Shown here: piece after piece, positions 23,214 through 31,110 of the stretch | Layout of the letters: each line of letters opens with the position of its first letter | How positions within the stretch are numbered: the first letter of the stretch is position 1 | Assembly (NCBI GenBank): GCA_964473285.1 | Contig: CAYYOI010000012.1 | Span: 1-35,507 of the forward strand | Source: JBNJGT01 sp964473285 | Lineage (GTDB): Archaea; Nanobdellota; Nanobdellia; Woesearchaeales; JACJVW01 | DNA length: 35,507 nucleotides | Direction: 5' to 3' | The notes under the pieces: model-generated | Seen by the model: only the letters and a program-made list of their open reading frames with translations | Told to the model about the DNA's origin: nothing | Database searches by the model: none | Position numbers and translations under genes: made by a program

Positions 23214-25019
23214 TTATACCTCCGTTCCAAATGGTTGATATTTTCTTCCTCCACCTTTGTAGAATTTCGTGAAATATTCCACATAGTGAAGCCTCAAAGA
23301 GTGTAAAAAAGGCCCAAGTACTCCAAGCCCAATATTTATTGTATGTCCTATTGCAAACAGGATTATGCCACCTAAAATCATCAATGGCCCCCCTCCAAAC
23401 AAAGGACCGACCATATCATTCACAACAACTGCAAGACTCACTGATGCCATCCCTATTGCCATCAGCCGTAAATAAGATGCCATATGTATGAAAAATGTTG
23501 GTATCTCAACAACACCAATCATCCCTTCCCCTTTATAGAGCATGATAACCGCTATAAATCCAAGTATTACACCATACCATATACCAAAACCGTATTGAGA
23601 TCCAAGATAACCAAGTGCAAGTGCTATTTCGATTATAAACCATGACCCCTTCTCAAGGATAGCATCCTTCAGCCCATGCGCTCTATAAGCATTGATGAAC
23701 CCGAGTATAACACCAAGGTTTACATGTATGAAACCCACTATCAGTGATGTAGTTATGAGTTGCATCACCGCACCAGCATTCCTTTCCATGAAAGGATAAT
23801 GGATATGCACTGAATGAAAAAACTGTTCAATAGGCCCCCAGTAGGACATATGAAACCCGAAAAACTCACCATATAACAAACCAAAAATGATTGATGAGAT
23901 TGCGCTGAACATGAGTATATTCAGGAAACTTGCAATTGCAGGATTTTTCTTTTTGATAAAATAAAACAAAGACAAGGTCACAATACCATAACCCACATCT
24001 CCAAGCATGAAACCGAAGAAAAGCGGGAAAGTTATGAACATGAAGATGCTTGGATCAATTTCCCTGTATGAAGGATAAGTGAACATCTCCAGCAGTGCCT
24101 CATAAGGTTTTACTATTCTGGAATTTTTTATCTTGACCGGAGCCTCGCCGTTAGTTGGCAAATCCTCCACATGCGTATCTTCAGGTAGCCTTGCCAGAAA
24201 TTCCTGCTTTTCTTTTTCCGGAACCCATCCAGTTATTACCCCGATGGTTTTGGTCTCTCCAAACATCAAAGGCGCTTCCGCCTTCTTTGCATAAACAGAT
24301 AAAGTTCTCTCAAGGGAAGTCACCTCATGCCTGTTCTTGTTCTTGAGTTCAGATATTTGCTTATCAAGATAATGGGTTCTCCTGTGAAGCTCCACAAGCT
24401 CTTTTTCCAGGGCATCCATATCATAGATCTCAGGCATCTTGAATTCTGTGAATCCAAAGTTTTTTACCTGGTCAAGCACGTCTCCTTCCCTGGAACGTTC
24501 ATAGAAAACAGCCGCAAGGTTCCCTGCCCTAAGCACTTCAGTATTATCTCCCAGATCATCAGGAAAATTATCCTGCACATACCCTATGATAAAAGATATT
24601 CGTTTTGTTTCCCTGAAGATATCAAAAGAACCAAGTGATTTGAGTGCCTTTAGTTTACTGTATTCCTCCTGCAACTTCTTTTTTCGCTCTGTTATGTTCC
24701 TACGCTCTTCAGTTATCGCCTGGATTTTTGAATGTAACTCCTCAATATAATAGAATGCCTTCTTTAGTTCAGATCTGCTCAAGTCTCTGGGAGAACGCTT
24801 TACTGGTGAAATCCCAAGACTATACATTATCGTACGTAACTTTACAAGAGCCCCTGATATCTCACTCATCTCATCAAGTGGCTTGCCAATATCAATCTCT
24901 CCTGCATCATGATGCTTTATATCAAGAGCTTTTGCATCATACAGGTATTCAATGATTGATTGTAGATCCTGCTTCGCACAAAGTATCTGCAACTTGACCA
25001 TGGGCTCTGGCCTGAGCAT
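23214..25019 (-). CDS. atpI: A-type ATP synthase subunit I (subunit a) (operon 1)
   Basis: A 601-residue stator membrane subunit. The N-terminal cytosolic half (1-315) holds two coiled-coil stretches and two alpha/beta lobes that grip the E-H stalks. The C-terminal half has about seven to eight TM helices starting with FMFITFPLFFGFMLGDVGYG. Key channel arginines are R518 in MASYLRLMAIGMA and R576 in HSLRLHYVEYFTKFY. The start codon shares one base with the H stop (TAATG). Length is normal for archaeal I. Confidence 0.95.
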   Translation of the reverse strand: MLRPEPMVKLQILCAKQDLQSIIEYLYDAKALDIKHHDAGEIDIGKPLDEMSEISGALVKLRTIMYSLGISPVKRSPRDLSRSELKKAFYYIEELHSKIQAITEERRNITERKKKLQEEYSKLKALKSLGSFDIFRETKRISFIIGYVQDNFPDDLGDNTEVLRAGNLAAVFYERSREGDVLDQVKNFGFTEFKMPEIYDMDALEKELVELHRRTHYLDKQISELKNKNRHEVTSLERTLSVYAKKAEAPLMFGETKTIGVITGWVPEKEKQEFLARLPEDTHVEDLPTNGEAPVKIKNSRIVKPYEALLEMFTYPSYREIDPSIFMFITFPLFFGFMLGDVGYGIVTLSLFYFIKKKNPAIASFLNILMFSAISSIIFGLLYGEFFGFHMSYWGPIEQFFHSVHIHYPFMERNAGAVMQLITTSLIVGFIHVNLGVILGFINAYRAHGLKDAILEKGSWFIIEIALALGYLGSQYGFGIWYGVILGFIAVIMLYKGEGMIGVVEIPTFFIHMASYLRLMAIGMASVSLAVVVNDMVGPLFGGGPLMILGGIILFAIGHTINIGLGVLGPFLHSLRLHYVEYFTKFYKGGGRKYQPFGTEV

Positions 25020-25330
25020 TATCGTACCTCATTTAGTTTATCTATCACAAAATCAACAGCTTCAGGAATCTTTTTTTCTGCTTTTTTTACTAGCTGCTGT
25101 TTTTCAGTCTCAGCTTTTTTTCTCTCTTGCTGGACTTCCTTCTCTATCTTCTTTTCTTCAGCCTTTATCCTTTCAACTTTCTTCTTTTCAAACTCAGAAA
25201 GAATCTTCTCTTTTCTCTGAGATGCTTCAGCATACGCATCATCAATGATCTTTTGCGCTTCCTCATGAGTTTTCTTGAGAGTCTCTTCCTCTTTGTTCTC
25301 AATTTCCATGATTTCTTTGAGTGAATCCAT
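25019..25330 (-). CDS. A-type ATP synthase subunit H (peripheral stalk) (operon 1)
   Basis: A 103-residue, almost fully charged helical protein (EENKEEETLKKTHEEAQ-like start, long runs of KKVERIKAEEKKIEKEV) ending with EAVDFVIDKLNEV, the typical C terminus of AhaH/subunit G-type stalk proteins. It pairs with E to make the peripheral stalks. It is the first gene of operon 1. A TATA box at 25354-25363 gives leaderless initiation at ATG 25330. Confidence 0.88.
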   Translation of the reverse strand: MDSLKEIMEIENKEEETLKKTHEEAQKIIDDAYAEASQRKEKILSEFEKKKVERIKAEEKKIEKEVQQERKKAETEKQQLVKKAEKKIPEAVDFVIDKLNEVR

Positions 25331-25353
25331 CCCAGTTTGGTGGAACTACGAAC

Positions 25354-25363
25354 GTTTTATAAA
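25354..25363 (-). promoter_or_regulatory. TATA box of ATP synthase operon 1
   Basis: Reverse-strand CTTTATAAAAC is centred about 28 nt before ATG 25330. Its presence shows operon 1 can be transcribed independently of operon 2 upstream. Confidence 0.65.
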
Positions 25364-25413
25364 GTTAACTATAGAACAGTAAATGTTTTCCTCGACAAAA
25401 GGGCAATGGAACC

Positions 25414-25457
25414 CCTTATTCTGAACAAATAGGCTAGCCTAATCAATAAAAATAAGG
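25414..25457. repeat. Symmetric compound palindrome between the ATPase operons
   Basis: CCTTATT (25414-25420) and AATAAGG (25451-25457) flank the perfect palindrome AGGCTAGCCT (25431-25440). Spacers of exactly ten bases lie on each side, and everything shares one centre of symmetry. The element is about 50 bp upstream of the operon 1 TATA box, so it could be an operator. It could also be part of the operon 2 terminator region. Confidence 0.6.
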
Positions 25458-25476
25458 CGATTTATTTGCAATAGAT

Positions 25477-25560
25477 TTAAAAAGACAAAAAGACAAAAAT
25501 AAGCATACCAATAATTAATAGTATAAATGCGATGCTTTGAGCAATAAAGATATATGTCAT
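25477..25560 (-). CDS. Possible 27-aa membrane peptide ending ATPase operon 2
   Basis: The frame starts at an ATG that overlaps the stop of subunit D by 4 nt (ATGA), the same coupling used through this operon. It encodes 27 residues, MTYIFIAQSIAFILL followed by more hydrophobic residues, i.e. a single TM helix. Caution: the last third is made of T-rich codons from three T-runs that probably terminate the operon, and such DNA codes for hydrophobic residues by necessity. No ribosome site besides the overlap is seen. Confidence 0.3.
   Translation of the reverse strand: MTYIFIAQSIAFILLIIGMLIFVFLSF
25479..25499 (-). terminator. Triple T-run terminator of ATPase operon 2
   Basis: Three runs of five T, spaced at 8 bp (25479-25483, 25487-25491, 25495-25499), follow subunit D on the reverse strand. 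Repeated T-runs are typical archaeal terminators. They overlap the possible 27-aa frame. Confidence 0.6.
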
Positions 25561-26138
25561 TTTATGGTCTTAAGCCTGGAAAAATTATCCCTTTCATTCT
25601 CCTCAAGCACGAATTTTATATAATCCTTTGTCTCCTTGATTCTTGGGATCTGTATATGCTCAAGTGAATTAACCCTTCTTCTGACTTTCCTGATCTCAGC
25701 ACTGAGTTGCCTTATGATTGCCTCAAGTGATGCCAGATTGACAAGTTCTGATAGAAGACCAATGAAACGCTCACCCATCATGACCATCAAAGGAGACCCC
25801 TCCACATGCTTATCCTTTTTATGCAAAGAAAAATCCCTAAGCTTTACTCCCATGAGATTCTTCTTTGAAGGGATCAAGTCAAAACAGGAATCCTGTGTGT
25901 AAGCAATACTCCTTGATTCAAAGATTCCTTCAAACGCGATGGAATCAGTCAGTTCTGAATAAGCAGACTTTACTTTCTGCTGTACAGCAAAACGCAATTT
26001 CTTGTACTCATCTACACGCAAGAAGAACTCATTCAAAAGTACATCCTGCTTCTTCTTCAAAAGGTCATGTCCCTTTCTGGCAAGTTCACCTTTCTTTTGC
26101 AATTCAAGCAGTTCTGATCTTGTTGGATTAACCCGCAT
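25557..26138 (-). CDS. atpD: A-type ATP synthase subunit D (operon 2)
   Basis: A 193-residue rotor-shaft subunit. The start RVNPTRSELLELQKKGELARKGHDLLKKKQD and the C-terminal KVRRRVNSLEHIQIPRI are family hallmarks. It lacks the lysine tail of D1 and differs strongly in the middle part. Here it directly follows B, overlapping it by 11 nt, the usual archaeal arrangement, in contrast to operon 1. Confidence 0.95.
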   Translation of the reverse strand: MRVNPTRSELLELQKKGELARKGHDLLKKKQDVLLNEFFLRVDEYKKLRFAVQQKVKSAYSELTDSIAFEGIFESRSIAYTQDSCFDLIPSKKNLMGVKLRDFSLHKKDKHVEGSPLMVMMGERFIGLLSELVNLASLEAIIRQLSAEIRKVRRRVNSLEHIQIPRIKETKDYIKFVLEENERDNFSRLKTIK

Positions 26139-27480
26139 AGTATCTCTTTATTTGTTCTTTTGAAACCTTCTTAAGTTCTTCCTTTGGGATATTCTTCAAT
26201 ATCTTCCAGCCAACATCAAGTGTCTCACTTATTGAACGGTTCTCCCTAAACCCCTGGTTAACAAACTCCTTCTCAAAATTCTCTGCAAAAACCAGATATC
26301 TCTCATCCCTTTCAGATAATGCACCTCTCCCGACAACAGCTACTAGATCGCGAAGCTCATTTCCGTATGCATAACAGGCATAAAGCTGATCAGCTACAGC
26401 TCTTGCATCCTCTCTCACCTGCCCCTCACCAACCTTGAGTCTTGAAAGGGATCCCAGGATATTGATAGGAGGGTTTAGATTATTTTTTGCCAGGTCACGA
26501 TCAATTATGACCTGCCCCTCAGTTATATAGCCTGTAAGATCCGGTACTGGATGGGTCTTATCATCTCCAGGCATTGTAAGTATAGGGATTTGCGTGACTG
26601 AACCCTTAGATCCCTCTATCTTTCCTGCCCTCTCAAAGATGCTTGCAAGATCAGTATACATGTAACCCGGATACCCTCTCCTGCCTGGGATCTCCCCACG
26701 GGCAGCGCTTATCTCCCGCAAGGCCTCGCAATAGTTTGTAATATCAGTAAGTATGACCAGCACATGGATTCCCTTATCAAATGCAAGGTATTCAGCAGCA
26801 CTCAAAGCAACTCTTGGAGTCATTATCCTCTCCACTGAAGGATCGCTTGCTAGATTAAGGAAAAGCACAGTATTTCTAAGAGCCCCTGTCTCTTCGAACT
26901 CCTTCTTGAAGAAATCCGCTTCAGATCGGCTTATCCCCACCGCTGCGAATACAACCGCGAATTCAGACTTATCAATAACTTTTGCCTGGCGCGCAATCTG
27001 TGCTGCAAGCTTATTGTGCGGCATACCTGAAAGTGAAAAGATAGGGATCTTTTGACCTCTAACAATAGGCATCATGCAATCTACAGTAGAGATCCCTGTC
27101 TGTATGAAATCCTGCGGAGTCACCCTTGCAGTAGGATTTATCGGGATTCCGTTTATATCACGATATTCGCTTGGAATATGCGAAAGACCATCGATTGGCC
27201 TTCCCCTTCCATCAAAAATTCTCCCAAGCAGATCATCAGACACCCCGAACTGGGCAGTTTTTCCTGTAAACTTAACACGGACATTCTTCTGGGAGATTCC
27301 TGAAGTTCCCTCAAACACCTGCACAACTGCCTTGCTCTCATGGGATTCAAGGACCTGTCCAGTAAGCTTACGACCATCCTCGAGTATGATTGTCACCATC
27401 TCCTTAAAGGATATACCCGAGACATTCTCCAGCACAACCAGCGGCCCCTTTACTGAATCAATTTTCTTGTAGACTTTCAT
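26128..27480 (-). CDS. atpB: A-type ATP synthase subunit B (operon 2)
   Basis: A 450-residue non-catalytic head subunit. Family blocks are present: SLSGMPHNKLAAQIARQA, GRRGYPGYMYTDLA and LRDLVAVVGRGALS. The arginine finger is kept in NILGSLSRL, but the Pro of the usual LPSLSRL is Gly. The frame opens ten codons earlier; ATG 27480 is chosen because it overlaps the A stop as ATGA. It overlaps D by 11 nt. Confidence 0.96.
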   Translation of the reverse strand: MKVYKKIDSVKGPLVVLENVSGISFKEMVTIILEDGRKLTGQVLESHESKAVVQVFEGTSGISQKNVRVKFTGKTAQFGVSDDLLGRIFDGRGRPIDGLSHIPSEYRDINGIPINPTARVTPQDFIQTGISTVDCMMPIVRGQKIPIFSLSGMPHNKLAAQIARQAKVIDKSEFAVVFAAVGISRSEADFFKKEFEETGALRNTVLFLNLASDPSVERIMTPRVALSAAEYLAFDKGIHVLVILTDITNYCEALREISAARGEIPGRRGYPGYMYTDLASIFERAGKIEGSKGSVTQIPILTMPGDDKTHPVPDLTGYITEGQVIIDRDLAKNNLNPPINILGSLSRLKVGEGQVREDARAVADQLYACYAYGNELRDLVAVVGRGALSERDERYLVFAENFEKEFVNQGFRENRSISETLDVGWKILKNIPKEELKKVSKEQIKRYYAG

Positions 27481-29204
27481 TTTGAAAAATACGATTCTAT
27501 CTTCTTGCAAATTTCCTTTACTTCCTTCTCCTCAATGTATTTCATCTGTCCTATATCTTTCACGATTTCAGAACCCTCAAGTTCATCAACATCATTGACA
27601 TCTTTTCGTCCATATTCATAAAAAAGCCAGACTGCACGAAGCATCTGGTATTGCTTTGAGACTGGACAATACATGTCCTCCTTATGGAATGCATTCTGCT
27701 GCAAAAGGTCTTCCCTTATCAGCCTTGCTGCAAGCAGCACAAACCTTTCCTCCTCGGAAAGCGAATCCTTGCCCACCAACTGAGCAATCTCTATCAGCTG
27801 GGATTCCCTCTGCAGGACCTCCATGAGAGCTTGCCTCATATCTGCCCAATCAGAAGCGACTTCTTTATTGAACCAGTCATCAGTCGTATCACCATAAAGA
27901 GAATAGCTGTTAAGCCAGTTTATTGCCCAGTAATGCCTTTTTGCCGCAAGTTTTGAATCAAGAGCCCAAAATACCTTCGCAATTTTCAGTGTGCTCTGTG
28001 TCACTGGCTCAGAAAAATCCCCTCCCGGCGGGCTCACTGCACCTATCACCGTGACTGATCCCTCACTCCCACCAAGGGTTTTTACCCTTCCAGCACGCTC
28101 ATAGAATTGCGCAAGCCTTGTAGCAAGATACGCTGGATAACCCTCTTCCCCAGGCATCTCCTCAAGCCTGCCTGATATCTCACGCATAGCCTCAGCCCAC
28201 CTGGAAGTGGAATCTGCCATGAGAGCTACATCATAACCCATATCCCGGTAATACTCAGCAATCGTCATTCCAGTATAGATGCTTGCTTCCCTTGCAGCAA
28301 CCGGCATGTTTGAAGTATTTGCAATAAGTATAGTCCTATCCATCAAAGGCTTTCCTGAAGAAGGGTCTTTGAGTTCAGGGAATTCAGTCAAGACCTCAGT
28401 CATCTCATTACCCCTCTCCCCGCAACCGATGTATACTATCAGGTCAGCATCACAGTATTTTGCGATTGCCTGCTGGGTCATTGTCTTTCCCGCGCCAAAA
28501 GGACCAGGGATTGCTGTCTGCCCTCCCTTGACTGTCGGAAAGAATATATCATATATTCTTTGTCCTGTGATAAGAGGGATCCTGAAAGGCTCCTTCTCCT
28601 TGTAATCCCGTGGAACCTTAACAGGCCATTGTTGTCTCATGGTGACCTTATGCCCACCCACAACTGCGATCAAATCGTCCACATGCTTTCTGCCAGATAC
28701 AATCCTTGTTATTTTTCCTGAAACCCCAGGAGGAACCATTACCTTGTGCCTTATGAGTGAAGTCTCCTGCACCTCTCCAATGATCTCTCCTGAAGATACA
28801 TTCTCCCCTTTCTTCCTGACTGGCTCAAATTTCCAGAGCTTATCGCTCAAAGGCGAAACATATATCCCTCTGGTTATGAAATTACCTGCCACCTCCTTTA
28901 TCCCGAATAAAGGACGTTGCACACCATCATATACTGTACCCAAAAGACCAGGGCCAAGCTCAACTGATAAAGGCTTTTTTGTAGTGATTATTGGCTCACC
29001 CGGGACAACCCCATCAGTATCCTCATACACCTGGATAACAATCTGGTCTCCTTTCATCTCGATGATCTCTCCAAGGAGTTTCTCATTTCCAACATGGACC
29101 ACATCATGTATCCTTGCATCCTCAAAACTAGTGCCACGAACTACCGGCCCTGCGATAGAGACGATCTTACCCTGTCGTTTCTTTGACAATCTCTTCGATC
29201 TCAT
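27477..29204 (-). CDS. atpA: A-type ATP synthase catalytic subunit A (operon 2)
   Basis: A catalytic head subunit of 575 residues from ATG 29204. Walker A GPFGAGKT near 230, GCGERGNEMTEV with the catalytic Glu, and the DSTSRWAEAMRE and SPPGGDFSEPV blocks are intact, so it should be active. No intein. The open frame extends to 29291, but the extra N terminus is translated from within F. ATG 29216, or a TTG shortly after 29204, are alternatives, because IVSIAGPVV should lie about ten residues from the start. Overlap with F is 38 nt with the chosen start. Confidence 0.95.
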   Translation of the reverse strand: MRSKRLSKKRQGKIVSIAGPVVRGTSFEDARIHDVVHVGNEKLLGEIIEMKGDQIVIQVYEDTDGVVPGEPIITTKKPLSVELGPGLLGTVYDGVQRPLFGIKEVAGNFITRGIYVSPLSDKLWKFEPVRKKGENVSSGEIIGEVQETSLIRHKVMVPPGVSGKITRIVSGRKHVDDLIAVVGGHKVTMRQQWPVKVPRDYKEKEPFRIPLITGQRIYDIFFPTVKGGQTAIPGPFGAGKTMTQQAIAKYCDADLIVYIGCGERGNEMTEVLTEFPELKDPSSGKPLMDRTILIANTSNMPVAAREASIYTGMTIAEYYRDMGYDVALMADSTSRWAEAMREISGRLEEMPGEEGYPAYLATRLAQFYERAGRVKTLGGSEGSVTVIGAVSPPGGDFSEPVTQSTLKIAKVFWALDSKLAAKRHYWAINWLNSYSLYGDTTDDWFNKEVASDWADMRQALMEVLQRESQLIEIAQLVGKDSLSEEERFVLLAARLIREDLLQQNAFHKEDMYCPVSKQYQMLRAVWLFYEYGRKDVNDVDELEGSEIVKDIGQMKYIEEKEVKEICKKIESYFSK

Positions 29205-29424
29205 CTTCGAATCCATTTTCCTGTGGTATCTTAATATAAAACTTATCCTTCGAAAGCCTGTCCTTAACCTTCCGGTAGAGTGCCTCATCAATCATGATAA
29301 CATCATTCCTGCTCTTTTCTACAGCAGAAACTGCTGCCTCAGGATCATCCACCTCAACAATATCCTGTATCCCGCATAACCCGAAACCTATGCACGTTGT
29401 AGAGTCACCTATCAATGTTATCAT
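29167..29424 (-). CDS. atpF: A-type ATP synthase subunit F (operon 2)
   Basis: An 85-residue rotor subunit, about 15 residues shorter than usual. The N-terminal ITLIGDSTTCIGFGLCGI and the central NDVIMIDEALYRKV strand-helix are the family pattern. The C-terminal helix that contacts the D shaft is reduced to KIPQENGFEDEIEEIV. The start overlaps the C stop by ATGA. Despite the short length, position and pattern leave little doubt. Confidence 0.85.
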   Translation of the reverse strand: MITLIGDSTTCIGFGLCGIQDIVEVDDPEAAVSAVEKSRNDVIMIDEALYRKVKDRLSKDKFYIKIPQENGFEDEIEEIVKETTG

Positions 29425-30374
29425 ACCAATACCTCTTCTATATGCTCAGGTGTTGCCCTTGAATGAACCAGCTTTAGAAGCACCCTTATGTTCTTCAGCT
29501 CCAGTTCCTTTTCTATATGGTAAGTTATGAAAGGTTTTATCGAAAGAGGATCCTGGCCCTTTAATTTTTGTGCAAAACTTTTCTTCACATTGAGGATTTT
29601 TCGCATTATGCAAAACACATTCTCACAATGAAAAGGTGTTTTTTCAAGTGCATTGATGACATCATCCACACTGGCATCTTTCAACTGAAGCAATACATCA
29701 TCATGCTTCCCTCCTTCTATGAAATTGAATGATTGGCTCAATGCCTCAGTAACATTATGAACATCAATCAACAGCTTTGTATATGATAACAATACCTCAT
29801 CAACTGCAAATGACCTGAGTGAGTCAAAGAACCATTGGTATAAGTCTTCAGTAGGATATCCTGCCTTCCTGCAGATAAGATAGAATTCATCCAGACTCAT
29901 TGAATCGATTTCCTGGATAGTTTTTCTGGAAAATCCTGGTGTATATGAGAACATACCAGATATCAAGCCTGTCCGATCATGCTTTTTCACGCGCTTTACT
30001 GTATTGATAAGCCTTATATCCTCTTCCTTTGCAAGAGTCAGGAAAAAAGGCTTGTACTTAGGAGGGACTGAAGCGATTATCTTCTTGAGATTATCATTGA
30101 AATGCCTTCGCAAAAGACCTTGTGCAAGCTCTTCCCTATAATCGCTTCCTTTCAGTTCAAGCAGCTCCTTAAAACCTCTTCTTTCCAGCTGGTATATTAT
30201 ATCCTTATAGCTTCTCTGGCTTGAAAGAGAAAGCAATTCATCGCTCCTGATCAGCTTCCCCTGTGCTGCACGCATCCTTGCTGCACCATATGCAAAATGA
30301 AGTACCCTGAATGCCGGATATATGAGTATTGCAATCAATACAAGCAAAGCCCCGATTCCTATTATCACATTCAT
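29421..30374 (-). CDS. atpC: A-type ATP synthase subunit C with N-terminal transmembrane helix (operon 2)
   Basis: A 317-residue subunit C. After residue 25 it follows the family: FAYGAARMRAAQGKLI, then RSDELLSLSSQRSYKDIIYQL, IDVHNVTEAL and ELKNIRVLLKLVHSR at the end. Unusually it starts with a clear membrane helix, MNVIIGIGALLVLIAILIYP, which C1 lacks. Subunit C normally sits as a soluble socket on the K ring, so this helix may reach into the ring lumen or anchor C laterally. It is coupled to E and F by 4-nt overlaps on both sides, so the start is well supported. Confidence 0.88.
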   Translation of the reverse strand: MNVIIGIGALLVLIAILIYPAFRVLHFAYGAARMRAAQGKLIRSDELLSLSSQRSYKDIIYQLERRGFKELLELKGSDYREELAQGLLRRHFNDNLKKIIASVPPKYKPFFLTLAKEEDIRLINTVKRVKKHDRTGLISGMFSYTPGFSRKTIQEIDSMSLDEFYLICRKAGYPTEDLYQWFFDSLRSFAVDEVLLSYTKLLIDVHNVTEALSQSFNFIEGGKHDDVLLQLKDASVDDVINALEKTPFHCENVFCIMRKILNVKKSFAQKLKGQDPLSIKPFITYHIEKELELKNIRVLLKLVHSRATPEHIEEVLV

Positions 30375-30883
30375 TCTAGATAGATCACCTGCTGGATGAA
30401 ACCATCTGACAATTCAAGGGTATCTTCGTATTCCTCATTCTCATCAACAACACCCCTTACAGTAAATGTTTCAAGCACATCATGTCCAATACCTGAACCT
30501 TTCGGTGTATAGAATTTTTTTATTCCACCCTGGTCTTTGACTCTTTGCATCAGGTTTGATACCACAATCCTTACCAATGAAGGATTCGAATCCAGGATCA
30601 AGAAAACCTCATCCCTTATTGCCTTAAGATATTCTGAATGCATTGTGATACGGGACCGCTGTTCCCAAAGATCATTCTGGCTGTCATGCTGACGCTTTAA
30701 CCTCTCCTTCTCATCAAGATGTTTTTTCTCAAGAGCTTTGATCTCCGACTCAATCAACCGTTCCTGTTCTGCCTTGAACCTCTCGATCTCAAGCTCATAG
30801 GATAACCTAATCTTGCGGATCTCACGTTCCTTTGTTTCTTCCACTGACCTGATCAGGTACTCGCTGTTATCTATTCCCCTCAT
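30371..30883 (-). CDS. atpE: A-type ATP synthase subunit E (operon 2)
   Basis: A 170-residue peripheral-stalk subunit, recognised mainly by position and architecture. A charged coiled coil covers 5-90 (KEREIRKIRLSYELEIERF), followed by a globular C-terminal domain (VFLILDSNPSLVRIVVSNLM, then RGVVDENEEYEDTLELSDGF). It is poorly similar to E1 in sequence. Start and stop overlap K and C by ATGA. Confidence 0.8.
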   Translation of the reverse strand: MRGIDNSEYLIRSVEETKEREIRKIRLSYELEIERFKAEQERLIESEIKALEKKHLDEKERLKRQHDSQNDLWEQRSRITMHSEYLKAIRDEVFLILDSNPSLVRIVVSNLMQRVKDQGGIKKFYTPKGSGIGHDVLETFTVRGVVDENEEYEDTLELSDGFIQQVIYLE

Positions 30884-31101
30884 GCTGCATAAACAAACAT
30901 CAAAAGTATTGCAATAACAAACCCATAGATTGCCTGTGTCTCAGGCAGAGCTGCAAACACCATCATTTTTCCAAGCAGTTTCTCATTCTCAGCAGTAGCC
31001 CCTGCTCCTGCAGCCGAAGCTATGCCCTGTCCTATTCCAGAACCGCATCCTGCAACACCGATTGCAAGTCCTGCTCCGATAGCTATCAAACCTACTTCCA
31101 T
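30880..31101 (-). CDS. atpK: A-type ATP synthase rotor subunit K, Na+-type signature (operon 2)
   Basis: A 73-residue two-helix proteolipid. The first helix has GSGIGQG with Q25, the second ALPETQAIYG with E54, T55 and Y59. Aligned with the Ilyobacter tartaricus c subunit these match Q32, E65, S66 (here Thr) and Y70, the residues that coordinate Na+ there. K1 lacks the Gln and Tyr. Ribosome site GAGGTGA precedes ATG 31101. The stop overlaps E by 4 nt. Confidence 0.94.
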   Translation of the reverse strand: MEVGLIAIGAGLAIGVAGCGSGIGQGIASAAGAGATAENEKLLGKMMVFAALPETQAIYGFVIAILLMFVYAA

Positions 31102-31110
31102 TTTTTCACC

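Noticed and set aside
28639..29379. 246-codon open frame opposite ATP synthase subunit A2
   Set aside because: It mirrors conserved codons of atpA and atpF on the other strand and has no family pattern, ribosome site or promoter.
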